In this document: in pieces, positions 9,095 through 16,342 of the stretch
Layout of the letters: every line of letters begins with the position of its first letter
Position numbering within the stretch: the first letter of the stretch is position 1
Assembly: GCA_018364155.1 (NCBI GenBank)
Contig: JAGZMM010000006.1
Coordinates: 60,459-124,458 of the forward strand
Source: Clostridiales bacterium
Lineage (GTDB): Bacteria > Bacillota > Clostridia > Oscillospirales > Acutalibacteraceae
DNA: 64,000 nt
Direction of reading: 5' to 3'
Program-made: the position numbers and the translations under genes
Notes under the pieces: model-generated
What the model saw: only the letters and a program-made list of their open reading frames with translations
Databases searched by the model: none
What the model was told of the DNA's origin: nothing

Positions 9095-10330
9095 ATGTTT
9101 GTAAGAAAATCAAAATTTCTGTTCTCCCTGCTGTCCGGCGTGATTGCCGGCGTGCTTGCCTTTACTCTTACGGTAGGCACGACCATTCCCGACCGGTTCA
9201 GCGTGGTGGAGGGCGAAAATTTTTCCATTGAAAGCGGCATTCCGGTGGATGTGCAGCCAAGTGTGGTTTCCACCGACTCGGTGGAGGCCTCGGTTGCAAC
9301 CGCCGGCCATAGTTATAAGGTGGACTTAAAGCTTTTGGGTCTTTTCCCCGTCAAGCAGGTGACGGTGGACGTGGTAAAGGGAACTACCGTCATTCCCTGC
9401 GGCACGCCCTTTGGCATTAAGATGTTTACCGATGGGGTGCTCATCATCGGCATGTCCACGGTGGACACTGAGGCCGGCTCGGTAGACCCTGCCAAGGACG
9501 CAGGACTGGAGCTGGGAGACGTGATCGTCTCCATCGACGGCAAGAGCGTCATGAGCAACGAGGATGTGTCCAAGATCATTTCCGAATGCGATGGAAGCCC
9601 GCTGGTTTTGTCTGTCCGACGGGACAATATGACCTTTGACGTATCCTTTACGCCTGCCTTTTCCAAAAGCGACGGCTGCTATAAGTTGGGCGCCTGGGTG
9701 CGGGACAGCTCCGCCGGAATCGGGACCCTTACCTTCTATGAACCCGAGTCCATGGTATTCGGCGGGCTGGGCCATGGCATCTGCGACATGGATACCGGCG
9801 AAATCCTGCCCCTAATGTCTGGTGAAATTGTGCCGGCCGTCATCGGCGGCATCAATCCCGGAAAGGTAGGACAGCCCGGCGAACTCAGAGGAAGCTTCAG
9901 CTCCGATAAGGATATGGGCGTTCTTACGCAAAACGGGGAAACCGGCGTCTATGGCATTCTGGACACCGCGCCCTCCGCTCATGAGCCCATGCAGGTGGCC
10001 ATGCGCCAGCAGGTACAGGAGGGCAGCGCCCAGATTCTGACCACCATTGACGGGGAAACGCCCCAGTATTACGATATTACCATCGAAAAAGTGAATTTTA
10101 ACGACAACAGCCCCACCAAAAATATGGTCATCCGTATCACCGACCAAGAACTGCTCGACAAGGCGGGCGGCATTGTTCAGGGAATGAGCGGCAGCCCTAT
10201 CATTCAAAACGGAATGCTGGTGGGTGCAGTGACGCATGTGTTCGTCAACGATCCCACCCGCGGTTACGGTATTTTTGCGGAGAATATGCTGGATTCCGCC
10301 AAACAGGTCGATACCAAAGCGGCGGCATAA
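9095..10330 (+). CDS. spoIVB: SpoIVB forespore signalling serine peptidase
   Basis: A 411-residue SpoIVB. In the developing spore this PDZ serine peptidase is secreted from the forespore into the intermembrane space, where it cleaves SpoIVFA and triggers pro-sigma-K processing. An N-terminal membrane anchor (about residues 8-28) is followed by a PDZ domain (about residues 105-185) and an S55 peptidase domain with H227 in LGHGICD and S367 in GMSGSPI. GGAGG precedes the ATG. The gene lies just upstream of spo0A, as in most endospore formers, but one gene intervenes here. A strong terminator follows. Confidence 0.95.
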   Translation: MFVRKSKFLFSLLSGVIAGVLAFTLTVGTTIPDRFSVVEGENFSIESGIPVDVQPSVVSTDSVEASVATAGHSYKVDLKLLGLFPVKQVTVDVVKGTTVIPCGTPFGIKMFTDGVLIIGMSTVDTEAGSVDPAKDAGLELGDVIVSIDGKSVMSNEDVSKIISECDGSPLVLSVRRDNMTFDVSFTPAFSKSDGCYKLGAWVRDSSAGIGTLTFYEPESMVFGGLGHGICDMDTGEILPLMSGEIVPAVIGGINPGKVGQPGELRGSFSSDKDMGVLTQNGETGVYGILDTAPSAHEPMQVAMRQQVQEGSAQILTTIDGETPQYYDITIEKVNFNDNSPTKNMVIRITDQELLDKAGGIVQGMSGSPIIQNGMLVGAVTHVFVNDPTRGYGIFAENMLDSAKQVDTKAAA

Positions 10331-10348
10331 GCGGCAAATTCGCACTTT

Positions 10349-10383
10349 TTCCGATCAGCATTTTTGCTGATCGGAATTTTTTT
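10349..10383 (+). terminator. Terminator of spoIVB
   Basis: A 10-bp stem (10351-10360 with 10365-10374), 4-base loop and a T7 run. Confidence 0.85.
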
Positions 10384-10433
10384 GTTCGCATTTGTAAATC
10401 CCGTCCTGCACGAAAGCAAGAAAGTGCCTCTTC

Positions 10434-10461
10434 TTGACAGGACTGGTCGGTGTGCTATACT
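10434..10461 (+). promoter_or_regulatory. Sigma-A promoter of the DUF3089 gene
   Basis: Perfect TTGACA at 10434-10439 and TATACT at 10456-10461 with a 16-base spacer, 38 bases upstream of the start codon. Confidence 0.7.
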
Positions 10462-10499
10462 CAAATCAAATGCAAATAAATGAGATTGGAGAGAAAACA

Positions 10500-11501
10500 A
10501 TGAGTCGGTTGAAACAGGGAATCGCGTGTTTGCTGGTATTTTTGGTTGCGTTTGGATGGCCCTCCTGCGCCGCTGGGCAGGGAGAACCGGACTATTCCCG
10601 GCAAACAGCCTGGGCCTACAATGGGATTGGCGAAAACCAGGAGGCCGATTTGTTCCTGGTTTGCCCCACGGTGTATTCCGGAAGCGATACCAGTTTTAAT
10701 ATGTCGCTGCAGGACCAGGAAACCAAGGAAGCGTTTTTGGGCGCGCTGAACATGGAACGGGGAATTTATGAGAAAACCTGCCGGATGTACGCCCCTTATT
10801 ACCGGCAAGCCTCCCTGTCCGCCTACGAGGAGCAGGGTCCGGCCATGGAGCAAGCGCTTTCTCTTGCATATGAGGACGTAAGCGCCGCTTTTGACTATTA
10901 TTTAGAGCACGAAAATCAAGGGCGGCCCATTGTACTGGCCGGGTTTTCCCAGGGGTCTGATTTGTGCCTGCGTCTGCTCAAAGAGTATTTTGATGACGAA
11001 GAACTGAGCAGCCGGCTGGTTTGTGCGTACCTCATCGGCTGGCGGGTCACCCAGGAGGATCTAAACGAGGCGCCTTGGCTTTCCATGGCGCAGGGGGAAA
11101 AGGATGTGGGCGTCCTCGTCAGCTTTAACAGCGAAGCGCAAGAGGTAACCTCCTCCATGATCGTGCCCGAAGGGGTAAAAACCTTGTCCATCAATCCGCT
11201 CAATTGGAAGACCGACGGCACCGTGGCCTCCAAAAACGAAAACCTGGGCGCTTGTTTTACCGATTATGAGGGGGTCATTCTTGAGGAGAAAGCGGGGCTT
11301 TGCGGCGGATACCTGGATGCAGCGCGTGGAACACTGAAAGTCACTGACGTTACACCCGAGGAGTATCCACCGGTACTGAGTTTGTTTGAAGAAGGCGTTT
11401 ACCATTTGTACGATTACCAGTTTTTCTTCCGCAATTTAGAGGAAAACATCTCTGTCCGCCTGGAACAGTGGCAAAAGCAAGCGTCCGCTAAGGCGGCGTA
11501 A
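10500..11501 (+). CDS. Secreted DUF3089 alpha/beta-hydrolase-like protein
   Basis: A 333-residue protein with an N-terminal signal peptide (cleavage near residue 27). The rest fits DUF3089: LFLVCPTVY near the start, a YRQ segment, the AYEDVSAAFDYYL helix and a nucleophile elbow AGFSQGSD. It is therefore probably an exported esterase-like enzyme; the substrate is unknown. ATG 10500 is chosen over the longer upstream frame because GGAGAG lies 7 bases before it and the signal peptide begins there. It has its own vegetative-type promoter and sits between spoIVB and spo0A, a pair that is normally adjacent. Confidence 0.8.
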   Translation: MSRLKQGIACLLVFLVAFGWPSCAAGQGEPDYSRQTAWAYNGIGENQEADLFLVCPTVYSGSDTSFNMSLQDQETKEAFLGALNMERGIYEKTCRMYAPYYRQASLSAYEEQGPAMEQALSLAYEDVSAAFDYYLEHENQGRPIVLAGFSQGSDLCLRLLKEYFDDEELSSRLVCAYLIGWRVTQEDLNEAPWLSMAQGEKDVGVLVSFNSEAQEVTSSMIVPEGVKTLSINPLNWKTDGTVASKNENLGACFTDYEGVILEEKAGLCGGYLDAARGTLKVTDVTPEEYPPVLSLFEEGVYHLYDYQFFFRNLEENISVRLEQWQKQASAKAA

Positions 11502-11709
11502 GCCAGCTGCATGCGCTTTTTTGCTGGATTGTGCCAAAACGACGGTTACCAGCGTACTCGACAAGGCGTCGTAATAAACCCGCCGGAACGAAGCCGTCTT
11601 GCAATGAATTCCAAAATTTTCAAAATTATTTTCAGAAATCCCTTGCAATTTATGGTATTATATGGTAATCTAATGGCACCGGAAAAAACTGGAATGTGAG
11701 GGATTTGAA

Positions 11710-12489
11710 ATGGAAAAAGGACTTAAACTTTTATTGGCGGATGACTCTCTGGAATTTGGCAAGGTGTGCGCCCAGGCGCTGGAGAACCGAGGGATCGAAA
11801 TGGTCACCTGCCCGAAGGATGGACGCAAGGTGCTTGACTCGATTTCGTCGGTAAACCCAGATGTGGTGCTTTTGGACGTATTTATGCCCAACCTGGATGC
11901 GCTGGGCGTCATCCGCGAGACGCAGCAGAGAAATCTGGAAAAGACGCCGCAGTTTGTCACCATGTCCAGCTTCGATAACCCGAGGCTTGAAAACGAGCTG
12001 ATGAGTTCGGGCGCCGCGTATTATTTCCTCAAGCCCTTTGACGCGGATTACATGGCCGACCGGATTTGTTCCCTTTGCAGCGAATCGCCCGCGCCTGCGC
12101 AGCTTCATGCGGCAAGGCCGGTCAATCCCGCCCAGTCGGATTTGGAAGTGCTGGTGACCGACATCATTCATCAAATCGGCGTGCCGGCTCACATTAAGGG
12201 CTACCATTATCTGCGCGACGCCATTATGCTGTCGGTGGGCAACAGCGAGTATATCAACGCCGTTACCAAGCTTCTTTATCCCACCGTGGCCAAGCGCTAC
12301 CAGACCACCTCTTCCCGGGTGGAGCGTGCCATTCGCCACGCCATCGAGGTGGCTTGGGACCGGGGCGACGTGGACATTTTAAACAGCTATTTCGGCTATA
12401 CCATTCACAATGGCCGCGGCAAGCCTACCAACAGTGAGTTCATCGCGATGATTGCCGATAAGCTCCGCCTCCAACTGAAGGCCAGCTAA
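11710..12489 (+). CDS. spo0A: Sporulation master regulator Spo0A
   Basis: A 259-residue Spo0A. The receiver domain has D11/D12, phospho-acceptor D56 in VVLLDVFMP and K108 in FLKPF. The C-terminal Spo0A DNA-binding domain (about residues 145-255) carries the conserved segments DAIMLSVGN, LYPTVAKRY and the recognition helix SSRVERAIRHAIE. Phosphorylated Spo0A commits the cell to sporulation by binding TGTCGAA-type boxes. A TTGTCGA-containing sequence lies on the minus strand about 150 bases upstream, consistent with autoregulation. Length and domain order are normal, which supports the view that the organism makes spores. Confidence 0.96.
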   Translation: MEKGLKLLLADDSLEFGKVCAQALENRGIEMVTCPKDGRKVLDSISSVNPDVVLLDVFMPNLDALGVIRETQQRNLEKTPQFVTMSSFDNPRLENELMSSGAAYYFLKPFDADYMADRICSLCSESPAPAQLHAARPVNPAQSDLEVLVTDIIHQIGVPAHIKGYHYLRDAIMLSVGNSEYINAVTKLLYPTVAKRYQTTSSRVERAIRHAIEVAWDRGDVDILNSYFGYTIHNGRGKPTNSEFIAMIADKLRLQLKAS

Positions 12490-12522
12490 CCATAGCGTTT
12501 GCCTTTTTCCTCATTTTATGAC

Positions 12523-12655
12523 AAAAGCGTTCCCGCCTCAAAGAAACGCCTGGAACATCTCCAGGTATGTGGTTTTGCTTCATCCGCGTTTTCGGTTAAC
12601 GAAGGCGTGAAATGCAGCTTGACCGGTTCCTTTGCCAGGCTGGAACGCTTTTTTG
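12523..12655 (+). ncRNA. Candidate structured RNA downstream of spo0A
   Basis: An 11-bp perfect pairing (12523-12533 with 12642-12652) encloses about 108 bases and is followed by a T-run. Inside are CCTGG/CCAGG and TTCG/CGAA stems, the latter flanked by CAT/ATG and CGCG/CGTG pairings. This is the shape of a terminated small RNA or a structured 3' UTR. No known family was recognised, and the folding is read by eye. Confidence 0.4.
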
Positions 12656-12758
12656 TTTTCAATGTCAATCGGCAATTTTCAATAGGGGTACAAAAGAAGG
12701 AGAAATCGGATATTTTATATGCATTGCAATTTCCATTTTTCATACCTTTGAAAATTGT

Positions 12759-12788
12759 AAACGCCACGTGCTTTTGCACGTGGCGTTT
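12759..12788 (+). terminator. Hairpin terminator after the spo0A region
   Basis: A perfect 13-bp stem (12759-12771 with 12776-12788) with TTTT loop; the T-run after it is short. Just upstream, 12673-12681 can pair perfectly over 9 bp with 12749-12757. Confidence 0.6.
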
Positions 12789-12792
12789 ATTA

Positions 12793-12802
12793 TTTCGACA
12801 AG
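12793..12802 (-). promoter_or_regulatory. Spo0A-box-like site
   Basis: On the minus strand this reads CTTGTCGAAA, one mismatch from the 0A box TTTGTCGAAA. A second TGTCGA core is at 12855-12864. Both lie between spo0A and the invertible segment. Confidence 0.3.
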
Positions 12803-13031
12803 GGAAAAGAACCGGTAACTAAGCAATGCGCAATGGAATGCTTTGGATGGAAACACTCGACAGGAGTGCATAAACATGAGATAATTTATGAAAAACAGAA
12901 TGCGACTTTCCTATACAAAAACAAGCTGACAACTTGCTTGACCGCCGTTTTTCCGGGCGATTTGATTTCTGCATGTTCTTGCATGAATTCTCAATGAAAA
13001 ACAAATGCGTGCTGTTATAAAAAACAAAACC

Positions 13032-13054
13032 TTCGTAAAGGTAGGCCCTTTGCG
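13032..13054 (-). repeat. Left inverted repeat (IRL) of the invertible segment
   Basis: A 23-bp sequence identical, on the minus strand, to 14428-14450. Each copy has two 8-bp half-sites (CGCAAAGG and CCTTTACG) around an asymmetric GCCTA spacer, as expected for a tyrosine recombinase crossover site. At this copy the palindrome extends to 13030-13058. On the minus strand it is followed by a T-rich run, giving a terminator for leftward transcription. Confidence 0.85.
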
Positions 13055-13084
13055 AAGGAGAAATACCGCCATTTATTTGAAGCA

Positions 13085-13113
13085 AGTGTACCATAAATGC
13101 GTGTTTTTTACAA
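13085..13113 (-). promoter_or_regulatory. Switch promoter inside the invertible segment
   Basis: On the minus strand: TTGTAA (13108-13113), an exact 17-base spacer, and an extended -10 TGG-TACACT (13085-13090). Transcription would start near 13078 and run left across IRL. After inversion the same promoter would run into sipW. Confidence 0.65.
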
Positions 13114-13182
13114 GTGTATTTTGAAAAAAAGATAGATAAACTGGAAAATGTACGTTACACTTGGTCCAAAATCAGCCGATGT

Positions 13183-13210
13183 GATCCCTTATTAAACTTT
13201 TATAAGGGTC
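13183..13210 (+). promoter_or_regulatory. Palindrome just upstream of the recombinase promoter
   Basis: GATCCCTTAT (13183-13192) faces ATAAGGGTC (13202-13210). It ends next to the recombinase -35 region and could be an operator or recombinase binding site. Confidence 0.3.
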
Positions 13211-13211
13211 A

Positions 13212-13238
13212 TTGGAATGGTCATCTTTTTGCTATACT
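13212..13238 (+). promoter_or_regulatory. Possible promoter of the recombinase gene
   Basis: TTGGAA at 13212-13217 and TATACT at 13233-13238. The spacer is 15, which is short, so the assignment rests mainly on the good -10. Confidence 0.35.
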
Positions 13239-13275
13239 GGAGATACGGCAGAGCCACAAAAGGAGGAATCAATCT

Positions 13276-14361
13276 ATGTCGAAGACAGGGGAGAATATAC
13301 GCAAAAGGAAAGACGGCAGATGGGAGGGCCGGTATCCGACTGGCCGCAATCCCGATGGGAAAATGCGGTACCGTTCGGTTTACGCCAGAACCTATACAGA
13401 AGTGAAGGAGAAGCTGTGTGCCGCCCGCCAAGGTATGGTTGCAATGGAGCAGCCGTCGACTTCACGACATATGTCTACCGGCGATGTCCTCAATCTATGG
13501 CTGCAGTCCATAGAACTGCAGGTGAAAAAATCCACGTACAGCCGATACCGGGGCATCGTCGAAAAGCACCTGCGTCCCCGGTTTGGACGTCTGCAAGTCC
13601 ATGATGTCACAAGCGCCGATTTGCAGGCCTTTGCCGCGGACCTGTCGCGGGATTTGAAGGGAAAAACGGTGCGAGATATCCTGACGGTTATGGGGCAGGT
13701 ACTCAAATACGCAGCGAAGCAGGGTTACTGTGCAAAAATCGATACCGTATGCAAAATCAAGAAAGACGAAAACGAGATGCAGGTTTTGTCGCCTGACGAG
13801 CAAAAGCGGCTTACGGCGCGGCTTATTGAAAACCAGAGCCGGGAAAGTATGGGAATCCTTTTGTGTCTGTATACCGGCCTGCGCATTGGAGAAATCTGTG
13901 GCCTTAGGTGCAACGACATTGACCGTGCTGCCGGTACCCTGCGGGTGCGGCGTACGGTACAGCGGATTTCCGACGGGAATGGAGGAACTGAGATATGGAT
14001 CGACGCGCCGAAAACGCAACGGTCCGCCCGGGAAATCCCCGTTCCCTCGTTTTTGCTGGATACCGTATGCGAGCAGGCCTGGAAAGGCTGTTATCTTCTC
14101 ACCGGAACGGACACCCCCATGCAGCCACGCACCTTGCAAAATCATTTCAAACGGATTTTAAAAGAGTGTGGGCTGCGAAACCTGTGCTTTCATGCGCTGC
14201 GTCATACCTTTGCCAGCCGCGCGATTGAAGTGGGGTTTGACGCAAAGTCCCTTTCGGAAATTCTCGGCCATGCCAGTGTCAACATCACGCTGGACCGGTA
14301 TGTGCACTCCTCCATGGAGCTCAAACGAAGTCATATGCAGCGCTTTGCCGCCGTTCTTTAA
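13276..14361 (+). CDS. Tyrosine site-specific recombinase
   Basis: A 361-residue integrase-type recombinase. It has an N-terminal arm-binding-like domain (about residues 8-50, RKDGRWEGRYPTG), a SAM-like core-binding domain (about 65-160) and a catalytic domain with the full set of residues: R203 (TGLRIGE), K246, H306/R309 (FHALRH), H332 (ILGHAS) and nucleophile Y342 (DRYVH). AGGAGG lies 9 bases before the ATG at 13276. The longer open frame upstream runs through the intergenic promoter region. It is flanked by 23-bp inverted repeats of crossover-site design, so its likely job is to invert its own segment. There are no neighbouring phage or conjugation genes. Confidence 0.92.
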   Translation: MSKTGENIRKRKDGRWEGRYPTGRNPDGKMRYRSVYARTYTEVKEKLCAARQGMVAMEQPSTSRHMSTGDVLNLWLQSIELQVKKSTYSRYRGIVEKHLRPRFGRLQVHDVTSADLQAFAADLSRDLKGKTVRDILTVMGQVLKYAAKQGYCAKIDTVCKIKKDENEMQVLSPDEQKRLTARLIENQSRESMGILLCLYTGLRIGEICGLRCNDIDRAAGTLRVRRTVQRISDGNGGTEIWIDAPKTQRSAREIPVPSFLLDTVCEQAWKGCYLLTGTDTPMQPRTLQNHFKRILKECGLRNLCFHALRHTFASRAIEVGFDAKSLSEILGHASVNITLDRYVHSSMELKRSHMQRFAAVL

Positions 14362-14380
14362 CGGGTCAGAAATATGGTAG

Positions 14381-14425
14381 AAAGAGCCGGAATCCCTTTG
14401 CAATCAAAGGGATTCCGGCTCTTTT
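14381..14425 (+). terminator. Recombinase terminator just inside the right repeat
   Basis: A perfect 19-bp stem (14381-14399 with 14406-14424), 6-base loop and TTTT. It ends three bases before the right repeat and would stop recombinase transcripts from reaching sipW in the present orientation. Confidence 0.9.
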
Positions 14426-14427
14426 GG

Positions 14428-14450
14428 CGCAAAGGGCCTACCTTTACGAA
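14428..14450 (+). repeat. Right inverted repeat (IRR) of the invertible segment
   Basis: Exact 23-bp inverted copy of 13032-13054. Identity stops sharply at both ends. Unlike the left copy it is followed by A-rich, not T-rich, sequence, so it is not a terminator for rightward transcripts. Confidence 0.85.
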
Positions 14451-14553
14451 AATCAGCAAAAAAATACTGCAATCAGTATGTCCAATTTTTCGTAGCGTAT
14501 TCACAAAGCCGGAACAGACAGGCAGAGGAAAGAAAGGCGGCAAAGAAGCAACC

Positions 14554-15102
14554 ATGACCACCGCAAAGAAAATAAAAAAAATATGGAATGCCGGCATCAC
14601 CCTCATTGTCGTATTGCTGGCTGTTTTGGCTGCGCTGATCGCGGGTCCGCGTCTTTTTGGCATACAGGTGTATTCCGTGCTTTCGGGCTCTATGGAACCG
14701 GCCTTTCCCACCGGCTCGCTGCTCTACGTCCAACAAATAGACCCAGCCTCTATTCAGGTAGGAGATCCGATTACGTTTGAGCGGTCCAGTGAGATGCCGG
14801 CCACCCACCGGGTGGTGCGTATCGACAGGGAAAAGCAGCAGTTTTATACCAAAGGCGACAACAACGAACATGAAGACGCCGCTGCAGTGCCGTTTCAAAG
14901 TCTTCTGGGAAGGCCAGCGATTTGTATTCCCTATCTCGGTTATATTTCCAATTTTATTCAGCATCCGCCTGGCTTGTATCTGGCTATTGCGGCCGGTGCG
15001 GTTTTGGTGCTGCTGATTTTGATACCGGACCTGTTTGACCACGTGGAAAAGAGAAACCGGCGCCGGTCTGCACAAAAGGACGGACCACAGATTCAGGGGT
15101 AA
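14554..15102 (+). CDS. sipW: SipW-type (ER-type) signal peptidase I
   Basis: A 182-residue membrane signal peptidase with helices at about residues 10-32 and 148-170. The catalytic serine is in LSGSMEPAF (about residue 46). As in ER-type/SipW enzymes the general base is histidine (PATHRVV) in place of lysine, and the conserved aspartate is in KGDNNEHED. SipW enzymes process TasA- and camelysin-type fibre subunits, and four such proteins are encoded immediately downstream. The start is placed at ATG 14554, where the N-terminal helix begins; the ribosome site (AAAGGCGG) is rather far upstream. First gene of the fibre operon and the first gene reached from the inverted switch promoter. Confidence 0.88.
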   Translation: MTTAKKIKKIWNAGITLIVVLLAVLAALIAGPRLFGIQVYSVLSGSMEPAFPTGSLLYVQQIDPASIQVGDPITFERSSEMPATHRVVRIDREKQQFYTKGDNNEHEDAAAVPFQSLLGRPAICIPYLGYISNFIQHPPGLYLAIAAGAVLVLLILIPDLFDHVEKRNRRRSAQKDGPQIQG

Positions 15103-15146
15103 CGCCACAAGGCTCCCAGATAAAATTATTTTAGGAGGTTTTTTCG

Positions 15147-15728
15147 ATGAAGGCAGGAACAAAAGGATTGGTGCTATCGCTGTGTGCGGTGTTGCTTGTG
15201 GTGGCAACGGTATTTTCTACGGCTGCGTTTCTCACCTCGCAAGACCAAGTGACCAACACATTCACCGTAGGAAACGTCAAAATTGCGCTGGACGAAGCCA
15301 AGGTAAATGAATACGGCCAGACAACGCCGGATGTTCCCCGTGTGCAGGCAAACGAGTACAAGCTCATCCCCGGCCGTACTTATACAAAGGATCCCACCAT
15401 CCATGTGGATGCAAACAGCGAGGACTGCTGGTTGTTTGTAAAGGTGGAGAACGGCCTGTCTGCCATCGAAGCGGCGGGTGATACGACCATTGCCGCGCAG
15501 ATGACGGCCAACGGCTGGACTGCGGTGGCAGGTACATCCAATGTGTATGCCTATAAGGACATGGTAAAGGCTTCACAGAACATCCCGGTATTCGGCAGCT
15601 TTTCGATTGCCAAAACGGCCCAGACCGCGGGTTATGAGACGGCTGTGGTCTCTGTCACCGCCTACGCCGTGCAGGCGGACGGCTTTGACACTGCTGCCGA
15701 CGCCTGGACTGCCGCGCCGATGAACTGA
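15147..15728 (+). CDS. TasA/camelysin-like fibre protein 1
   Basis: A 193-residue exported protein. Its N-terminus is a SipW-class signal peptide: a short basic start, a hydrophobic core and the characteristic AAFLTSQDQVTNTFTVGNV segment at the cleavage region. The mature part has the jelly-roll-like pattern IALDEAKV, KLIPGRTYTKDPTIHV, CWLFVKVENG and VSVTAYAVQADG. Proteins of this family are processed by SipW and assemble into extracellular fibres or act as fibre accessories. AGGAGG lies 8 bases before the ATG. It shares the LIPG..KDP..CWLFVKV architecture with the next gene, suggesting duplication. Confidence 0.82.
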   Translation: MKAGTKGLVLSLCAVLLVVATVFSTAAFLTSQDQVTNTFTVGNVKIALDEAKVNEYGQTTPDVPRVQANEYKLIPGRTYTKDPTIHVDANSEDCWLFVKVENGLSAIEAAGDTTIAAQMTANGWTAVAGTSNVYAYKDMVKASQNIPVFGSFSIAKTAQTAGYETAVVSVTAYAVQADGFDTAADAWTAAPMN

Positions 15729-15735
15729 CAAGGCA

Positions 15736-15762
15736 GGAACACGCCTGTTCTTATTTTATAGT
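15736..15762 (+). terminator. Weak hairpin between fibre genes 1 and 2
   Basis: A 7-bp stem with CGCC loop followed by a T-rich run. It could act as a partial terminator or processing site that sets the relative dose of the first fibre subunit. Confidence 0.35.
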
Positions 15763-15791
15763 ATCATCCGTCATGAAAGGAAGGATAAAAC

Positions 15792-16322
15792 ATGAAAAAG
15801 AACGTTCTCATTCCGATTGTCGCCATTGCTCTGGTGCTGTGCTGTGTGGTGGGTGGCTCGCTTGCCTGGCTGGTGGACCAGACGGATCCTGTCAAGAACA
15901 CGTTCACCGTCGGCGATATCAACATTGATCTGACGGAAACCACTACCGATTACAAGATGGTACCCGGCAACACCATTGCGAAGGATCCCACCGTTACGGT
16001 GAAAGCCGACAGCGAAGCAAGCTGGCTGTTTGTCAAGGTCACCGCGTCTTCGAACTTGGATGAATTTATGACCTATGCCATCGCGGACGGCTGGACGCCC
16101 CTGACAGGAGAGGACGGCGTGTATTACCGTCAGGTGCCTGCGACCGAGGCCGACACTACCTTTGCCGTGCTCAAGGACAATGCCGTATCGGTGAAGGATA
16201 CCGTGACCAAAGAACAGCTGAATGCTTTGGAAGCCGATACCTATCCCACTTTGACCTTCCAGGCCTATGCGGTACAAAGTGACAACGTTACCACCGCTGC
16301 GGACGCTTGGGCGAAGCTTTAA
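15792..16322 (+). CDS. TasA/camelysin-like fibre protein 2
   Basis: A 176-residue exported protein, a close relative of the preceding gene product. It has a SipW-class signal peptide (about residues 5-27; GGSLAWLVDQTDPVKNTFTVGD), then MVPGNTIAKDPTVTV, SWLFVKVTAS and LTFQAYAVQSDNV, in the same order as in its neighbour. AAAGGAAGG lies before the ATG. It is expected to be exported by Sec, cut by the SipW enzyme and assembled at the cell surface. Sequence with extensive RNA-like pairing follows before the next gene. Confidence 0.82.
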   Translation: MKKNVLIPIVAIALVLCCVVGGSLAWLVDQTDPVKNTFTVGDINIDLTETTTDYKMVPGNTIAKDPTVTVKADSEASWLFVKVTASSNLDEFMTYAIADGWTPLTGEDGVYYRQVPATEADTTFAVLKDNAVSVKDTVTKEQLNALEADTYPTLTFQAYAVQSDNVTTAADAWAKL

Positions 16323-16342
16323 TTCTTCTACTTCCTCATGTG

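Larger units (their letters stand above)
13032..14450. other. Invertible DNA segment carrying its own recombinase
   Basis: A 1.4-kb segment bounded by two exact 23-bp inverted repeats. It contains a tyrosine recombinase gene, that gene's terminator at the right end, and an outward-facing promoter at the left end. In the orientation given, the promoter points left, away from the surface-fibre operon that starts 104 bases beyond the right repeat. Inversion would point it at that operon. The architecture is read directly from the sequence; inversion itself is inferred. Confidence 0.75.

Noticed and set aside
12499..12822. Open frame of 107 codons downstream of spo0A
   Set aside because: It overlaps the nested inverted repeats and a terminator hairpin; composition and start context are not gene-like.
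13276..14361. Recombinase as integrase of a prophage or conjugative element
   Set aside because: No phage or transfer genes lie nearby, and the flanking 23-bp repeats are inverted relative to each other, which predicts inversion and not excision.
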